64,000 nt of DNA from JAICXG01 sp036494545 (GTDB lineage Bacteria; Verrucomicrobiota; Verrucomicrobiia; Chthoniobacterales; UBA10450), in NCBI GenBank assembly GCA_036494545.1, contig DASXOB010000010.1:1-64000 (forward strand), read 5' to 3'. The notes under the pieces were generated by a model. That model was not told the DNA's origin. It worked only from the letters and a program-made list of their open reading frames with translations, and ran no database searches. Positions 62,577-64,000 of the stretch are shown piece after piece. Numbering within the stretch: position 1 is the stretch's first letter; each line of letters starts with the position of its first letter. Made by a program: the position numbers and the translations under genes.

Positions 62577-63500
62577 TTATTCCTCTCCCAGCTCTCCTTT
62601 GAGCATCTCAGATTTCAAGACAAAGCTACCCTCGGTCACAACTTTTTCCCCGGGCTTAAGACCTTCGCGCACCTCGACGCGATCGCGCTGCTGGATACCA
62701 AGAGCTACAGGACGCCTCTCGAATCGGTTTCCATCAAGAGCTACAAAGACGACCTGTCGATCCTCGTCGGTTTGCACCGCGCTATCGGGAACGACAATGA
62801 CGTGACTTAGAACAGTAGTCGTGATTTCTATGTCGGCAAACATTCCCGACTTTAGCCGGCCATCGGCGTTGTTTATTTCAACCCGCGCCTCAACCGTGCG
62901 AGACTCGCTTTCGACCTCGTTACCCACTCGTACGACTTTGCCGCGAAACGTCTCGCCGGGATAGGCGAGCACAGAGAAGCTGGCATCCTGACCGATTTTG
63001 ACGCCACCGATGTCGCGCTCCTTAATCTCAGCGATCGCCCATAAGTCAGTAGGATCACTTATTGTAAATATTTCCTTGTCCTTGCCGACGAGCTCACCGA
63101 TTGAGGCCTTGCGGTCGATAATCACGCCATCTATGGGAGCTTTAAGTTCCAGCGGACGGCCTAGCAATTCCGGCGTTTGCACAAGGGCCAGCACATCGCC
63201 GGTGCTTACTTTATCATTGAGATCAACACCTACTTTGATCAGTCGACCTTCAAGAGTGCTGTTGACTTTGGCAGTTTTGTTTTGATTCGCAGTCAGACGA
63301 CCCGCTGCCTTTAGAGTCATCTCGATATTTCCAAACGCTACCGGCTCGGCTTTGATTACGACATGCTCGAGATTCTCTTTCGTAAGCGTAACGATATTTT
63401 CCTCACGCTTCCCGGGCGCAGTTGTTTCTTCCACTGCCTTCTTATTGCAGCCGGCAAAAACGCAGAGAGTCAGAGTAAGAATAAGAGTCGAGAGCTTCAT
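62577..63500 (-). CDS. RND efflux periplasmic adaptor lipoprotein (CzcB/CusB family)
   Basis: 307 residues. A lipoprotein signal (LTLTLCVFAGC, lipobox FAGC) anchors it to a membrane. Membrane-fusion-protein layout: barrel-sandwich hybrid (GDVLALVQTPELLGRPLELK, IDGVIIDRKASIGELV), beta-barrel (GQDASFSVLAYPGETFRGKV, VGNEVESESRTVEARVEINN) and proximal domain (VGLKPGEKVVTEGSFVLKSE-type end). The alpha-hairpin is short, as in some CusB relatives. The start overlaps the outer-membrane gene stop by four bases (ATGA), so translation is coupled. Confidence 0.93.
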   Translation of the reverse strand: MKLSTLILTLTLCVFAGCNKKAVEETTAPGKREENIVTLTKENLEHVVIKAEPVAFGNIEMTLKAAGRLTANQNKTAKVNSTLEGRLIKVGVDLNDKVSTGDVLALVQTPELLGRPLELKAPIDGVIIDRKASIGELVGKDKEIFTISDPTDLWAIAEIKERDIGGVKIGQDASFSVLAYPGETFRGKVVRVGNEVESESRTVEARVEINNADGRLKSGMFADIEITTTVLSHVIVVPDSAVQTDEDRQVVFVALDGNRFERRPVALGIQQRDRVEVREGLKPGEKVVTEGSFVLKSEMLKGELGEE

Positions 63501-64000
63501 GGCTTTAGTTCTAAAGGAACGCCGACCGCCGCTTCCAGATCGGCGCGGGCCTCAGCGACTTTCGCGAGGGTGTCGTAGTAGTCGGCGAGCGTGTCGAAGT
63601 AGGTCCGCTTCGCGTCGAGGTAAATGAGAAATGTGGTTGCATTCTGGGCGTAACTTTGTTCCGCCTGTGCACTCAATCCTTTCAGTTGGTCGAGGAAGGC
63701 GGGCGAGTAGAGGGCAAGCTGATTCCTGGCTGACTCCAGATTACCCGACGCTCTTGTAACTTCTCCCGCGACTTCAGCGCGCGTCTTTTCCAACTCAGCA
63801 ACCGCTTTCTTCTGCTCCGCGGTCGCGGTTTCGATTGCGCCTTGCTTTTGGTCCCAGAGTGGCAGCGCAAGGGTCGCGCTTATTCCATAAGTCTGCTCGT
63901 TCTCCAGATACTCTACTGAAGGACCAATCGCGAAGTCCGGTCTGCGTCCGAACCGTGTCGCGCGGAGACTCAGCCCCGAGATTTCGGCTAGCCGGGCTTG
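63497..64000 (-). CDS. TolC/CzcC-family outer-membrane efflux protein (partial)
   Basis: The C-terminal 167 codons are present; the gene runs off the window at 64000. Reading inward: RLAEISGLSLRATRFGRRPD, FAIGPSVEYLENEQTYGISA, TLALPLWDQKQGAIETATAE, then coiled-coil helices and QSYAQNATTFLIYLDAKRTY with FDTLADYYDTLAKVAEARAD, the standard last repeat of the outer-membrane efflux family. It forms the exit duct of the czcCBA-type complex. First of the visible operon genes in transcription order. Confidence 0.9.
   Translation of the reverse strand, partial: QARLAEISGLSLRATRFGRRPDFAIGPSVEYLENEQTYGISATLALPLWDQKQGAIETATAEQKKAVAELEKTRAEVAGEVTRASGNLESARNQLALYSPAFLDQLKGLSAQAEQSYAQNATTFLIYLDAKRTYFDTLADYYDTLAKVAEARADLEAAVGVPLELKP

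Noticed and set aside
1..64000. tRNA, rRNA, integrase with attachment sites, prophage
   Set aside because: No cloverleaf, rRNA block, integrase or phage structural gene was recognised on either strand; a tRNA-finding program would be needed to exclude tRNAs firmly.

Overview
The window looks like chromosomal DNA of a soil-type member of the Verrucomicrobia (Chthoniobacterales/Spartobacteria-like); an acidobacterium is the main alternative. This rests on gene content only: an ECF sigma factor of the serine/threonine-kinase-associated type next to a kinase-TPR protein, an ADOP-type (MacB/FtsX-like) permease, a RAYT-type transposase tail, and many exported beta-propeller proteins (kelch, HAF, delta-60, NHL, 'WAVG' repeats). 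No rRNA, tRNA, CRISPR array or intact insertion sequence was seen.

Layout. 1-6.1 kb: pepT, an S74-chaperone surface protein and a sigma/kinase pair. 6.1-11.2 kb: three exported repeat proteins separated by gene remnants. 11.2-16.2 kb: an islet with a 1081-residue protein of unknown function and two small proteins. 16.2-24.6 kb: an exported beta protein, a Sel1-repeat protein between two direct repeats of about 265 bp, a ribbon-helix-helix protein, a RAYT tail, an M13 metallopeptidase, and a transglutaminase-like/kelch pair. 24.7-37.8 kb: mostly exported proteins (Tat ferritin-like, WAVG propeller, FnIII/Ig-like, NHL propeller) plus a membrane TPR protein and a VOC protein. 38-42.4 kb: an ECF sigma/anti-sigma/LolA-like set (the last with an amber stop), divergent from a phosphoesterase/DUF2231/cytochrome c operon. 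42.5-52.5 kb: a quinone-oxidoreductase-like MDR enzyme, GAF-SpoIIE phosphatase, class III cyclase, DEAD-box helicase, second S74 protein, kelch and other propellers. 53.1-58.2 kb: exported protein, ADOP permease, DUF4386 protein and membrane-anchored MDR enzyme. 59.2-64 kb: a czcCBA-type heavy-metal efflux operon with a truncated CDF (czcD-like) gene at its end.

Three patterns cut across this layout. First, a 16-bp palindrome, GTWAC-N6-GTWAC (usually GTAACA-N4-TGTTAC), lies 43-47 nt before the start codon of five genes for exported proteins, and 77 nt before a sixth. This looks like an undescribed regulon of secreted proteins. Second, many intergenic regions hold gene tails: 3'-terminal pieces of genes, several of which are diverged copies of the ends of intact genes elsewhere in the window. 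Third, five exported proteins each carry exactly seven propeller repeats and no recognisable catalytic domain, and a sixth has seven delta-60 repeats. Functional assignments come from motif recognition by eye. No database search was run.
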